Shown: piece after piece, positions 21,065 to 28,667 of the stretch
Layout of the letters: each line of letters opens with the position of its first letter
Numbering within the stretch: the stretch's first letter is position 1
Origin: Paracoccus sp. (in: a-proteobacteria)
Lineage (GTDB): Bacteria > Pseudomonadota > Alphaproteobacteria > Rhodobacterales > Rhodobacteraceae
Reading direction: 5' to 3'
NCBI GenBank assembly: GCA_030538425.1
Contig: JAUNTZ010000003.1
Coordinates: forward strand, 62,001 to 126,000
Length of the DNA: 64,000 nucleotides
The notes under the pieces: model-generated
Told to the model about the DNA's origin: nothing
Database searches by the model: none
What the model saw: the letters and a program-made list of their open reading frames with translations, nothing else
Translations under genes and position numbers: made by a program

Positions 21065-21071
21065 AACGGCG

Positions 21072-21098
21072 CGGGCGGGGGTTTTCCCGCCCGTTTTT
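21072..21098 (+). terminator. Intrinsic terminator or attenuator between dctP and dctQ
   Basis: Stem CGGGCGGG and CCCGCCCG with a six-base loop, followed by TTTTT. It lies 8 bases past the dctP stop and before dctQ. It would lower membrane-subunit expression relative to the binding protein, a common arrangement in binding-protein transporters. Confidence 0.75.
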
Positions 21099-21116
21099 CG
21101 CGCATGAGGGGACAGG

Positions 21117-21632
21117 ATGGAACGGGTGGCATCAGCCCTTGACGGGGTGAACCGGGTCGTGGGCATGGTCGTGCGCTGGCTGGCATTGGCGATGGTGCTG
21201 TGGCAATTCGTGATCGTCCTGTTGCGCTATGTGTTCGGTTACAGCTCGATCTTCGTGAATGAGGGCGTGCTGTATCTGCACGGCGCCATCTTCATGCTGG
21301 GCGCGGGCTATACGCTGCTGGTCGGCGGCCATGTCCGGGTTGACATCTTCTATGCAAGAGCGACCGAGCGCGGCAAGGCGCTGATCGACATATTCGGGCA
21401 TTTCGCGCTGTTGTTTCCCAGCATCCTCGTGCTGCTTTACTGGTCATGGCCGACCGTGCGGCGGTCATGGGCGATCTATGAGGGGCCGATCTCGGTGGGT
21501 GGCATCCCGGCCTCGTTCCTGCTCAAATCGCTGATCCCGGCCTTTTGCGTGCTGCTGATCGTTCAGGGCATCGCCGCGCTGATCCGCGACCTGCTGCGGC
21601 TGACCGGGGGCGAGCATGACGCGCGCGACTGA
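21117..21632 (+). CDS. TRAP transporter small permease (DctQ)
   Basis: A 171-residue inner-membrane protein with four predicted transmembrane segments, at about 20-42, 54-76, 94-115 and 132-153. This fits DctQ, including the FVNEGVLYLHGAIFMLGAGYTL core and the VRVDIFY motif. It partners the large subunit encoded 278 bases downstream. Its last codons (GGEHDARD) are partly repeated at 21676-21700. The unusually long gap to dctM may result from that duplication. Confidence 0.9.
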   Translation: MERVASALDGVNRVVGMVVRWLALAMVLWQFVIVLLRYVFGYSSIFVNEGVLYLHGAIFMLGAGYTLLVGGHVRVDIFYARATERGKALIDIFGHFALLFPSILVLLYWSWPTVRRSWAIYEGPISVGGIPASFLLKSLIPAFCVLLIVQGIAALIRDLLRLTGGEHDARD

Positions 21633-21910
21633 GACCCAGGCCAGCCGCGCCGCCATGGCCGCCGCCCCGAAAAGAGGGCGAGCATGACGCGCCTGACTGG
21701 AACACCGGCCAATCCCGTTGACGATCTGGCGGGGTGCGCGATGGCTGCGCGTCCTGGGCCTCGTATGGCGCTGCGCCGCCCGGACAGGGGCGCGCCGCAA
21801 ATCGCCCATGTCCCGCACCAAGCCGACAAGCTGGTCCTGCTGGCCGCTGCCCGGGCCGCGCCGCACATTGCCCAAGTCCCCCACCCACCGGTCCCTGAAG
21901 GAGACGCGCC
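21633..21910 (+). other. dctQ-dctM spacer with a short copy of the dctQ 3' end
   Basis: GGGCGAGCATGACGCGC from the end of dctQ (21608 onward) recurs at 21676-21700, where a base change turns the stop context into GACTGG. Weaker similarity continues for about 15 bases. No start or ribosome site supports a separate gene in this 278-base spacer. The two permease genes usually overlap or nearly abut, so the gap is unusual. Confidence 0.5.
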
Positions 21911-23461
21911 ATGACCCTGCCGCTTGATCTGATGATGTTCGGCGCGCTGATCGCGGTGATCCTGTCGGGCTATCCGGTGGCCTTCGGCATCGCGGGCGTG
22001 GCGACCGCATTCGCCTTTCTGGGCGCGGCTTTGGGGCAGTTCAATATCGGGCTGATGGGGGCGCTTGGGCAGCGGTTCTTTGGCGTGATGACCAACCCGA
22101 CACTGACCGCGATTCCGCTTTTCGTGCTGATGGGCGTGGTGCTGGAACGCTCACGCATCGCCGAGGAATTGCTGGAGACCATGGCGCGCCTCTTCGGCAA
22201 GATGCGCGGCGGGCTGGGCGTTTCGGTGATGGTGGTCGGCACGCTTCTGGCGGCCTCGACCGGGATCGTCGGCGCAACCGTGGTGGCGATGGGGATGATC
22301 GCGCTGCCCGCGATGCTGCGCAATGGCTATAACCCCTCGCTTGCGGCCGGAATGGTCGCGACCTCGGGGACATTGGGGCAGATCATCCCGCCCTCGACCC
22401 TGCTCATCATTCTGGCCGATGTGATGTCCTCGGCCTTTCAGCAGGCGCAATATGCGCAGGGGCTGTTCTCGATCCAGACGGTGTCTGTCGGGCAGACCTT
22501 CGCCGCCGCGATTATGCCGGGGCTGCTGCTGGTGTCGATCTATATCGTCTATATCCTGATCCGCGCATGGCTGCGCCCGCAGGACGCCCCCGCCATGGTC
22601 GAGGCAGTCACGCCGCCTTCGGCGCGCGCGGTCATAGGCGCGATCCTGCCGCCGGTGGTGCTGATCGGCGCGGTTCTGGGCGCGATCCTTGGCGGCATCG
22701 CCTCACCCAATGAGGCGGCGGGCGTCGGCGCGGTGGGCGCGATCCTGCTGGCGGGCGGGCGTTACGGGCTGCCGCGGTGGTGGCTGATCTCAGGAGGCGC
22801 GGCGCTTGTGGCCTTGGCGGTGCTGGCGGGGAACTGGCCGGTGCGCATCCAACGCTCGGACGCGACCGGCATGACCTATGCCATCGCCGCCCTTTATGCG
22901 GGGCTTGCGCTTTATGGTCTGGCGGCGGTGCTTGCCTCGTGCTGGAAGCTGATGCGGGGGCAGGTGCTGACCTCGGCACTGTCCTCGACCCTTGTCGTCA
23001 CCTCGATGATCTTTGCGACGATCCTGATGGCCAGCTATTTCTCGCTGGTCTTTGTGGGTCTGGGCGGCGAACACCGGGTCGCGCAGATCCTTGAAAGTCT
23101 GCCCGGCGGGCCCTACGGCGCGCTGATCTTCGCGATGGCCTTTATCTTTGTTCTGGGCTTTTTCCTTGATTTCGTCGAAATTGCGGTGATCCTGCTACCC
23201 CTCTTGGTGCCGCCGCTGATCCTGATGGGGCATGATCCGATCTGGCTGGCGGTGCTGATCGCGGTGAATCTGCAAACCTCGTTCCTGACCCCGCCATTCG
23301 GCTTTTCGCTGTTCTATCTGCGCGGCGCGGCGCCCCCCGAGATCACCACGGGGATGATCTATCGCGGGGTGGTGCCGTTCATCCTGTTGCAGATCGTCGG
23401 CATGTTCCTGATCGGGCTGTTCCCCGCGATTGCGACCTGGCTGCCCTCACTGGCGTTCTAG
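21911..23461 (+). CDS. TRAP transporter large permease (DctM)
   Basis: A 516-residue inner-membrane protein, the solute-translocating subunit. The N-terminal half has FGALIAVILSGYPVAFGIAG and the conserved PPSTLLIILADV region. The C-terminal half has LGFFLDFVEIAVILLPLLVPP and TSFLTPPFGFSLFYLRG. It is longer than classical DctM (about 430). The extra part, about 225-375, adds hydrophobic segments between the two halves, as in the TakP-type systems. GAAGGAG lies before the start. It converges with ybbP, whose stop overlaps by 4 bases. Confidence 0.93.
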   Translation: MTLPLDLMMFGALIAVILSGYPVAFGIAGVATAFAFLGAALGQFNIGLMGALGQRFFGVMTNPTLTAIPLFVLMGVVLERSRIAEELLETMARLFGKMRGGLGVSVMVVGTLLAASTGIVGATVVAMGMIALPAMLRNGYNPSLAAGMVATSGTLGQIIPPSTLLIILADVMSSAFQQAQYAQGLFSIQTVSVGQTFAAAIMPGLLLVSIYIVYILIRAWLRPQDAPAMVEAVTPPSARAVIGAILPPVVLIGAVLGAILGGIASPNEAAGVGAVGAILLAGGRYGLPRWWLISGGAALVALAVLAGNWPVRIQRSDATGMTYAIAALYAGLALYGLAAVLASCWKLMRGQVLTSALSSTLVVTSMIFATILMASYFSLVFVGLGGEHRVAQILESLPGGPYGALIFAMAFIFVLGFFLDFVEIAVILLPLLVPPLILMGHDPIWLAVLIAVNLQTSFLTPPFGFSLFYLRGAAPPEITTGMIYRGVVPFILLQIVGMFLIGLFPAIATWLPSLAF

Positions 23462-25989
23462 TCCCGCGCGCGTAAGGTTCGCGCGGGCCGCACCGATAGG
23501 GGCCGAAGCGCAAAGAGCAGCCCCGCCAGAAGCGTCGCCACGATCCCGCCGATGATGATGATCGCGGCGGGCAGGGGGGCGAAGCGGAAATCCAGTTCAA
23601 GCACCTGCGAAAGCACAAGCCATGCGGCCAAAGCGGCCGCGCCCACCGCGACCAGACCCGCCGCCGCCCCCATCAGCGCCGAGCGTAGCGCAAAGCTGGT
23701 CAGCACCTGCGCCCGTGTCGCGCCAAGCGTTTTCAGCACGGCCGCCTCATAGACCCGCGCCCGTTCGCCCGCTGCCGCCGTGCCGATCAGCACGACAAAG
23801 CCGGTCGCAAGCGTGGCAAGCGCCGCAAGCGAGGTCGCACGGGCAAGCGCGCCAAGCGTCTCGGCGGCGGTTTCTGCCACCGCGCGCAGCTCAACGGCGG
23901 TGATATTGGGATAGGCATTGCCGATATCGCGCAGGATCGCGGCCTCAGCCGCAGGCGCGGCATGGACGGTCGCCAGCCATGTATGCGGCGCGGATTGCAG
24001 CGCGGCCTGATCGAAGATCATCACGAAACCGATCCCGCCGCTGCGGAAATCGACCTCGCGCAGATTGGCGATGGTGCCGGTCATGTCGCGGCCAAGGATG
24101 TTCACCGTGATCTCGTCGCCAACCCCCACACCCAAGCCCGCCGCCTCATCCGCGCCGAAAGAGATCAGCGGCGGGCCTGCGTAATCATCACGCCACCATT
24201 CGCCCGCGCTCAGCCTCGTGCCGGCGGGCGGGGTCGCGGCATAGCTGACGCCACGATCCCCGCGCAGCACCCAATGATCGCCATAATCGCGCGCGGGCGT
24301 GCCGTTGATGGCGGTGATGATCCCGCGCAATTGCGGCGCGGCCTCGATCTCACCCACGCCCGGATCGCGCTCCAGCCGCGCCATAAAGCCCTCCATCTGG
24401 TCGGGCTGGATATCGACGAAAAAGAACGAAGGCGCGCGTTCGGGCAGTTCCTGCGCGATGGCGCGGCGCATGTTGGCGTCGATCTGGCCGGTGGTGGCCA
24501 GAACGGTGAGGCCCAGCCCAAGCGCAAGGATCACCGCCACCGCCCCTTCGCGCGGGTTGCCCACCGCGCCAAGCGCCAGCCGAAGCGCGGTGCGGCCCTG
24601 CAAGACCCGCGCCCGCGCCGCCCGCCGCGCAAGCGCGCGAAGGGCAATGGCGGTCAGGTAAAGCACCCCAAGCGCCACCGCGACCCCCAAGGCCACGCCA
24701 AGCGCAAGGCGCGGCACGGCGGCGAACCACATCGCCGCCCCGATCAGAAGGGCGGTGGCGGCGACAAGGGCGGCCAGATAGGGCGCGCGGGGCCGCCCCG
24801 CCTCATCTGCGCCGCGAAACAGGGCGGCGGCGCGGACCCGCTCAACCCGCGCAAGCGGCAGCAGCGTGAAGATCAACGCGGTCAGCAGCCCGTAAATCGC
24901 GGCCTCAAACATTGGCGCGGGATGGGGCGCCCAGATGGCGGGCAGGGGCAGGCGTGCCTCGATCAAGGGCGCGGCGGCGGCCATGACAAGCGCGCCAAGC
25001 GCCACCCCCGCCGCCACGCCAATCAGCGTCAGCACCGCGATCTGCGCGAAATAGACCGCGAAGATCACCCGCCCGGTCGCCCCAAGCGTCTTGAGCGTGG
25101 CAATTGTCGCCGTCTTGCCGTCCAGATAGGCCCGCACCGCCGAGGCGACGCCGATGCCCCCCACCGCCAGACCGGCCAGACCGACAAGGATCAGGAACGA
25201 GCCGATCCTCTCGACAAAGCGCGACACGCCGGGCGCGCCCTGCCGCGCATCGCGGATCCGCACGCCCGCGCCCTCGGTCGCGGCTCGGGCGGCGGCGCGT
25301 AGCTCGGGGACGCTTACGCCATCGGGGGCGGTCATGCGGTAATGGGTCTCAAACAGCGTGCCCGGACCCAGCAGGCCCGACTGGGCAAGCGCTTCGGTTG
25401 CGACAATGCTGCGCGGGCCAAAGCCAAAGCCCGCGCCCGCCGCGTCCGGTTCGCGCAGCAGGGTGGCCATCAGCACGAATTCCTGCGTGCCAAGCCGAAA
25501 GCGGTCGCCATGGGCAAGACCCAGACGGTCCGCCAGCAATGCCTCCATCGCGCCGCCGGGCAGGTCGTCACGGCCTGCCAGAACCTCAGCCGGGCTCAGC
25601 GGCGGGTCGAACGCGGCCGCGCCCACAAGCGGCCAGGCCGCATCCACGCCCTTGACCTGCGTCAGCGCGCGCTGCGTATCCTCGCCTTGCCCCACCACCG
25701 CCATCGAGCGGAAATCGACCACCTCGGACAGGGCCCCGGCATGGGCCTCCATCCAGTCGCGTTCCGCATCACTGGCAAAGCGATAGGTCATGCGCAGGTC
25801 CAGATCGCCGCCCAGCATCGCGCGCCCCTCGCGGGCAAGCCCCTGCTCGATCGAGGCGCGGACAAGCCCGACCGTGGCGATGGCCGCGACCCCAAGCGTC
25901 AGGCACAGCAGGAAGGTGCGGAACCCCGCCAGCCCGCGCCGCAACTCGCCCTGCAACTCACGCCGGGCGATGCGCCATGCCACATTCAT
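23458..25989 (-). CDS. ybbP: ABC transporter permease, YbbP family (FtsX-like)
   Basis: An 843-residue inner-membrane protein of the MacB/FtsX type. An N-terminal helix (about 20-42) is followed by a periplasmic domain, then two clusters of transmembrane segments (about 255-420 and 700-835). This is a duplicated FtsX layout close to the usual YbbP length. With YbbA it forms the transport system linked to lysophospholipase/esterase export in many proteobacteria. The ATG at 25989 overlaps the ybbA stop (ATGA). A longer upstream frame lies inside ybbA and is rejected. Confidence 0.9.
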   Translation of the reverse strand: MNVAWRIARRELQGELRRGLAGFRTFLLCLTLGVAAIATVGLVRASIEQGLAREGRAMLGGDLDLRMTYRFASDAERDWMEAHAGALSEVVDFRSMAVVGQGEDTQRALTQVKGVDAAWPLVGAAAFDPPLSPAEVLAGRDDLPGGAMEALLADRLGLAHGDRFRLGTQEFVLMATLLREPDAAGAGFGFGPRSIVATEALAQSGLLGPGTLFETHYRMTAPDGVSVPELRAAARAATEGAGVRIRDARQGAPGVSRFVERIGSFLILVGLAGLAVGGIGVASAVRAYLDGKTATIATLKTLGATGRVIFAVYFAQIAVLTLIGVAAGVALGALVMAAAAPLIEARLPLPAIWAPHPAPMFEAAIYGLLTALIFTLLPLARVERVRAAALFRGADEAGRPRAPYLAALVAATALLIGAAMWFAAVPRLALGVALGVAVALGVLYLTAIALRALARRAARARVLQGRTALRLALGAVGNPREGAVAVILALGLGLTVLATTGQIDANMRRAIAQELPERAPSFFFVDIQPDQMEGFMARLERDPGVGEIEAAPQLRGIITAINGTPARDYGDHWVLRGDRGVSYAATPPAGTRLSAGEWWRDDYAGPPLISFGADEAAGLGVGVGDEITVNILGRDMTGTIANLREVDFRSGGIGFVMIFDQAALQSAPHTWLATVHAAPAAEAAILRDIGNAYPNITAVELRAVAETAAETLGALARATSLAALATLATGFVVLIGTAAAGERARVYEAAVLKTLGATRAQVLTSFALRSALMGAAAGLVAVGAAALAAWLVLSQVLELDFRFAPLPAAIIIIGGIVATLLAGLLFALRPLSVRPARTLRARD

Positions 25990-26681
25990 GCGGGCTGACC
26001 CCGGCGGTCCTCGCCCGCGATGCGCCCATCGGCCAGACGCACCACCCTGTCGCAGCGCGCGGCCAGTTCCGGCGCATGGGTGACAAGAACAAGCGTGGCC
26101 CCGTGGCACTCGCGCAGCCCGAACAGAAGCTCCATGATCGCCTGACCGTTCGCGCCGTCAAGATTGCCGGTCGGCTCATCCGCCAGCAGGATGGCGGGGC
26201 GCGGCGCTGCGGCGCGGGCAAGCGCCACGCGCTGTTGCTCGCCGCCCGACATCTGCGAAGGGTAGTGATCCTTGCGCGCGCCAAGCCCCACCGCCTCAAG
26301 CTCGGCTGCGGCGCGCCTGAACGCATCGCGCGCGCCCGCCAGTTCCAAGGGCGTTGCGACATTCTCAAGCGCGGTCATGGTCGGGATCAGGTGAAAGGAC
26401 TGGAACACCACGCCCATATTCCCGCGCCGGAACCGGGCCAAAGCGTCCTCATCCATCGCGCCAAGATCACGCCCAAGCGCGCGCACGCTGCCGCCGGTCG
26501 CCCTCTCTAACCCGCCCATCAGCATCAGAAGCGAGGATTTCCCCGACCCCGACGGCCCGACCAGACCGATGCTTTCGCCGCGATGGACATCCAGAGAGAT
26601 GCCGCGCAATATCTCGACGGGCCCGGCATTGCCTTGCAGCGTGAGGGCGGCATCGGAGAGAGACAGAACGGGATCGGCCAT
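25986..26681 (-). CDS. ybbA: ABC transporter ATP-binding protein, YbbA/LolD type
   Basis: A 231-residue ATPase. Walker A is GPSGSGKSS (42-50), the signature is SGGEQQ (145-150), Walker B is ILLADEP (164-170) and the H-loop is in VLVTHAPELA. Its LolD/MacB-like sequence fits energising the FtsX-type permease encoded downstream with a 4-base overlap. Its start overlaps the start of the divergent esterase gene by 2 bases, so the two transcripts must begin inside each other's coding region. Confidence 0.94.
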   Translation of the reverse strand: MADPVLSLSDAALTLQGNAGPVEILRGISLDVHRGESIGLVGPSGSGKSSLLMLMGGLERATGGSVRALGRDLGAMDEDALARFRRGNMGVVFQSFHLIPTMTALENVATPLELAGARDAFRRAAAELEAVGLGARKDHYPSQMSGGEQQRVALARAAAPRPAILLADEPTGNLDGANGQAIMELLFGLRECHGATLVLVTHAPELAARCDRVVRLADGRIAGEDRRGQPA

Positions 26682-27363
26682 GCGACGACATCCTTTTTCG
26701 GTTCGGGGACAGGCTTATCGGGCTTTGGCCTTCGGGGGCAAGCTGTTCGCGGCGCTGTTGCTGATGGCCGGGGCGGCTTTGGCTGAGCCGTTGCGGCTCA
26801 CCGCGATGGGGGATTCGCTGACGCAGGGCTACGGCTTGGCGCAGGATCAGGGGCTTGTCCCGCAGCTTGAGGGCTGGCTGCGCGGCAATGGCCTTGACGT
26901 GCTCGTGACCAATGCGGGCGTCTCGGGCGATACCACGGCGGGCGGGCTGTCGCGGATCGGCTGGACGCTTGCCGACGATCCCGACGCGCTGATCGTGGCG
27001 CTTGGCGGCAATGACCTGTTGCGGGGCATCGACCCTGCCGCCAGCCGCGCCAATCTGGAGGGCATTCTGGATGCGGCGGGCGAGGCGGGCGTGCCGGTGA
27101 TGCTGGTGGGCCTGCCCGCGCCGGGGAACTACGGCCCGGAGTTCCGCGATGCCTTCGCGGCGATGTATCCCGAACTGGCAGAGGAACATGGCGCGGCGCT
27201 TTATCCCGACCTGCTGGCCCCGATTGCCGAGAAATACGCCACCGGCGCAAGCTATGCCAATCTGATGCAAGCCGACCACCTGCACCCCAATGCCAAAGGC
27301 GTGGCCGCCATCGTGGCCGCGCTTGGCCCGGCGGTGGCCGAATGGCTGGAGGTTCTGCCATGA
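26680..27363 (+). CDS. tesA: GDSL esterase/arylesterase, TesA-like
   Basis: A 227-residue periplasmic SGNH hydrolase. Block I is GDSL (44-47, nucleophile Ser46), block II has GVSGDTT, block III is GGND (109-112) and block V is DHLH (199-202). Residues 14-35 form the hydrophobic part of a signal peptide ending in ALA. I used the ATG at 26680, which overlaps the divergent ybbA start. A downstream TTG at about 26722, just before the hydrophobic segment, is an alternative. The ybbA-ybbP-tesA neighbourhood is widely conserved. Thioesterase and lysophospholipase activities are known in the family. Confidence 0.9.
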   Translation: MRRHPFSVRGQAYRALAFGGKLFAALLLMAGAALAEPLRLTAMGDSLTQGYGLAQDQGLVPQLEGWLRGNGLDVLVTNAGVSGDTTAGGLSRIGWTLADDPDALIVALGGNDLLRGIDPAASRANLEGILDAAGEAGVPVMLVGLPAPGNYGPEFRDAFAAMYPELAEEHGAALYPDLLAPIAEKYATGASYANLMQADHLHPNAKGVAAIVAALGPAVAEWLEVLP

Positions 27364-27782
27364 GCTGTCTGTTCTGCCGCATCGCCGCCGGAGAGCTGCC
27401 CGCCGAAAAGCTCTATGAGGACGACCATATCCTTGCCTTTCTGGACCTGCACCCGATCCGGGCGGGCCATGCGCTTGTGATCCCCAAGGCGCATCATGTC
27501 TGGTTCGAGGACCTGCCTCAGGATCTCGCCACCCGCATCACAAGCTGCGCGCAGGCCATCGCCCGGGCGCAAAAGCGGCTTTACGGGGTCGAGCGGGTCT
27601 CGATGTTCTATACCGGCATCCATGTGCCGCATGCGCATGCCCATGTCGTGCCGATGCACCATGTCCATGACGTGACCTCGCGGGCCTATCTGGGCGATGA
27701 TCCCGACGCCTATGCAACCCCTGCGCGGATCGAGGCGGATGAGATGGCGCAGGTCGGTCAGGCTTTACGCGGGGCGATGTAA
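27360..27782 (+). CDS. hinT: HIT family protein (HinT-like nucleotide hydrolase)
   Basis: A 140-residue cytosolic histidine-triad protein. The N-terminus CLFCRIAAGELPAEKLYEDD and the triad HAHAHVVP (91-98) define the family, which hydrolyses nucleoside phosphoramidates and related esters. The ATG overlaps the tesA stop as ATGA. The last 15 codons (ADEMAQVGQALRGAM) recur almost unchanged at 28011, followed by two further decayed copies in tandem. Confidence 0.95.
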   Translation: MSCLFCRIAAGELPAEKLYEDDHILAFLDLHPIRAGHALVIPKAHHVWFEDLPQDLATRITSCAQAIARAQKRLYGVERVSMFYTGIHVPHAHAHVVPMHHVHDVTSRAYLGDDPDAYATPARIEADEMAQVGQALRGAM

Positions 27783-27860
27783 GGGGGGCGCTGCCCCGTC
27801 CCTGCGGCGTCCGCCCCCGGGGACTGTCCGCCGCAGAGTTTCCGGGCGCGGCGAACCCCG

Positions 27861-27882
27861 GGATATTTGGGGACAAAAGACG
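27861..27882 (+). repeat. Dispersed intergenic repeat, copy 6
   Basis: Reads GGATATTTGGGGACAAAAGA. It lies 78 bases past the hinT stop and directly abuts the far copy of the aminotransferase 3' end. Decayed versions of it follow the other two aminotransferase tails. Confidence 0.8.
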
Positions 27883-27884
27883 CC

Positions 27885-28012
27885 CTTATTCCGCAGCAAG
27901 CGGGCGAAAAATCGCCGTGGCCTCATCGCAGCAATAGCGCGGGGCGAGGCCGGGCGCTGTTGCGGCAGGGCGTAGGCGACGGTGAGGATCGCCTCGATCT
28001 TGGTCTCGGGGG
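27885..28012 (-). repeat. Far copy of the class V aminotransferase 3' end
   Basis: Begins with TTATTCCGCAGCAAGCGGGC, the complement of the aminotransferase C-terminus and stop. It runs with high identity for about 125 bases, then switches at GGGGGCGG into a copy of the hinT tail. The junction therefore joins tails of two convergent genes at a short shared sequence. It is not a gene by itself. Confidence 0.8.
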
Positions 28013-28227
28013 CGGATGAGATGGCGCAGGTCGGACAGCCGCTGCGCGGCGCGATGTAAGGAGGGTGAAGGGGCGCGCTGCCCTATCGTGCGGCTGACAT
28101 GGCGTAGGTCGGGCAAGTGCTGCGCGAGGCGATGTAGGGAGGGCCAAGGGGGCGCTGCCCTATCGCGCGAGTGACATAGCGTAGGTGGGCAAGTGCTGCG
28201 CGGGGCGATGTCGTGGGGACAAGGAGG
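28011..28227 (+). repeat. Tandem array of three hinT 3'-end copies, 77 bp period
   Basis: Units start at 28011, 28089 and 28166. The first reads ADEMAQVGQPLRGAM then TAA, differing from the real hinT tail by one residue. The second has an in-frame stop, and the third is further decayed. Each unit ends with GCGCTGCCCTATCG-like sequence. The last ends in TGGGGACAAGGAGG, resembling the dispersed repeat. The order suggests one tail copy, then two tandem amplifications. Confidence 0.85.
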
Positions 28228-28395
28228 CTCCATTGCGCCGCCACATTGCGCTTTGCCCACCGCGCTGCCGATTTTGTGCTTGCCTCGTGCCGACCGCATT
28301 GCAGCCGCCCTCATCGCAGCGGCCTCAACGCATCAAGCCTTCGCCCTGCCGCCATCGCGGAAACCGCGTCTGGGATTGCATCTTGTTCACTGGAA
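28228..28395. other. Spacer within the hinT-aminotransferase repeat region
   Basis: About 170 bases with no recognisable gene, repeat or signal. Short open frames exist on the plus strand but lack ribosome sites and similarity. It separates the hinT-tail array from the near aminotransferase-tail copy. Confidence 0.4.
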
Positions 28396-28606
28396 AAGCT
28401 CCGCCTTCTATCCCGCGCCTTCGTAAGCACGGACGATCGGGCGACAAAACCCGCCCTCATTCCGCAGCAAGCGGGCGAAAGATCGCTGTGGTCTCATCTC
28501 AGCCATAGCGCGGGGCGATGTCCGGCGCTATTGCGGTAGGTCGCGAACGGCGGTGAGGATCCCCTTGATCTCTTCTCTGCGGCAACCGAGCGGAGTTTGA
28601 GGGCGT
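28396..28606 (-). repeat. Near copy of the class V aminotransferase 3' region, 211 bp offset
   Basis: Matches the real 3' region, shifted by 211 bases: CGCCTTCG at 28416 parallels 28627, and the TTCCGCAGCAAGCGGGC segment at 28460 parallels 28671. It includes sequence beyond the stop, with a decayed dispersed repeat (GGGCGACAAAACCC). It has more changes than the far copy and is probably older. Confidence 0.75.
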
Positions 28607-28667
28607 GAAGCTCATCTCTTATCTCACGCCTTCGGAGGCTTGGACTATCGGACGACAAAACCCGCGC

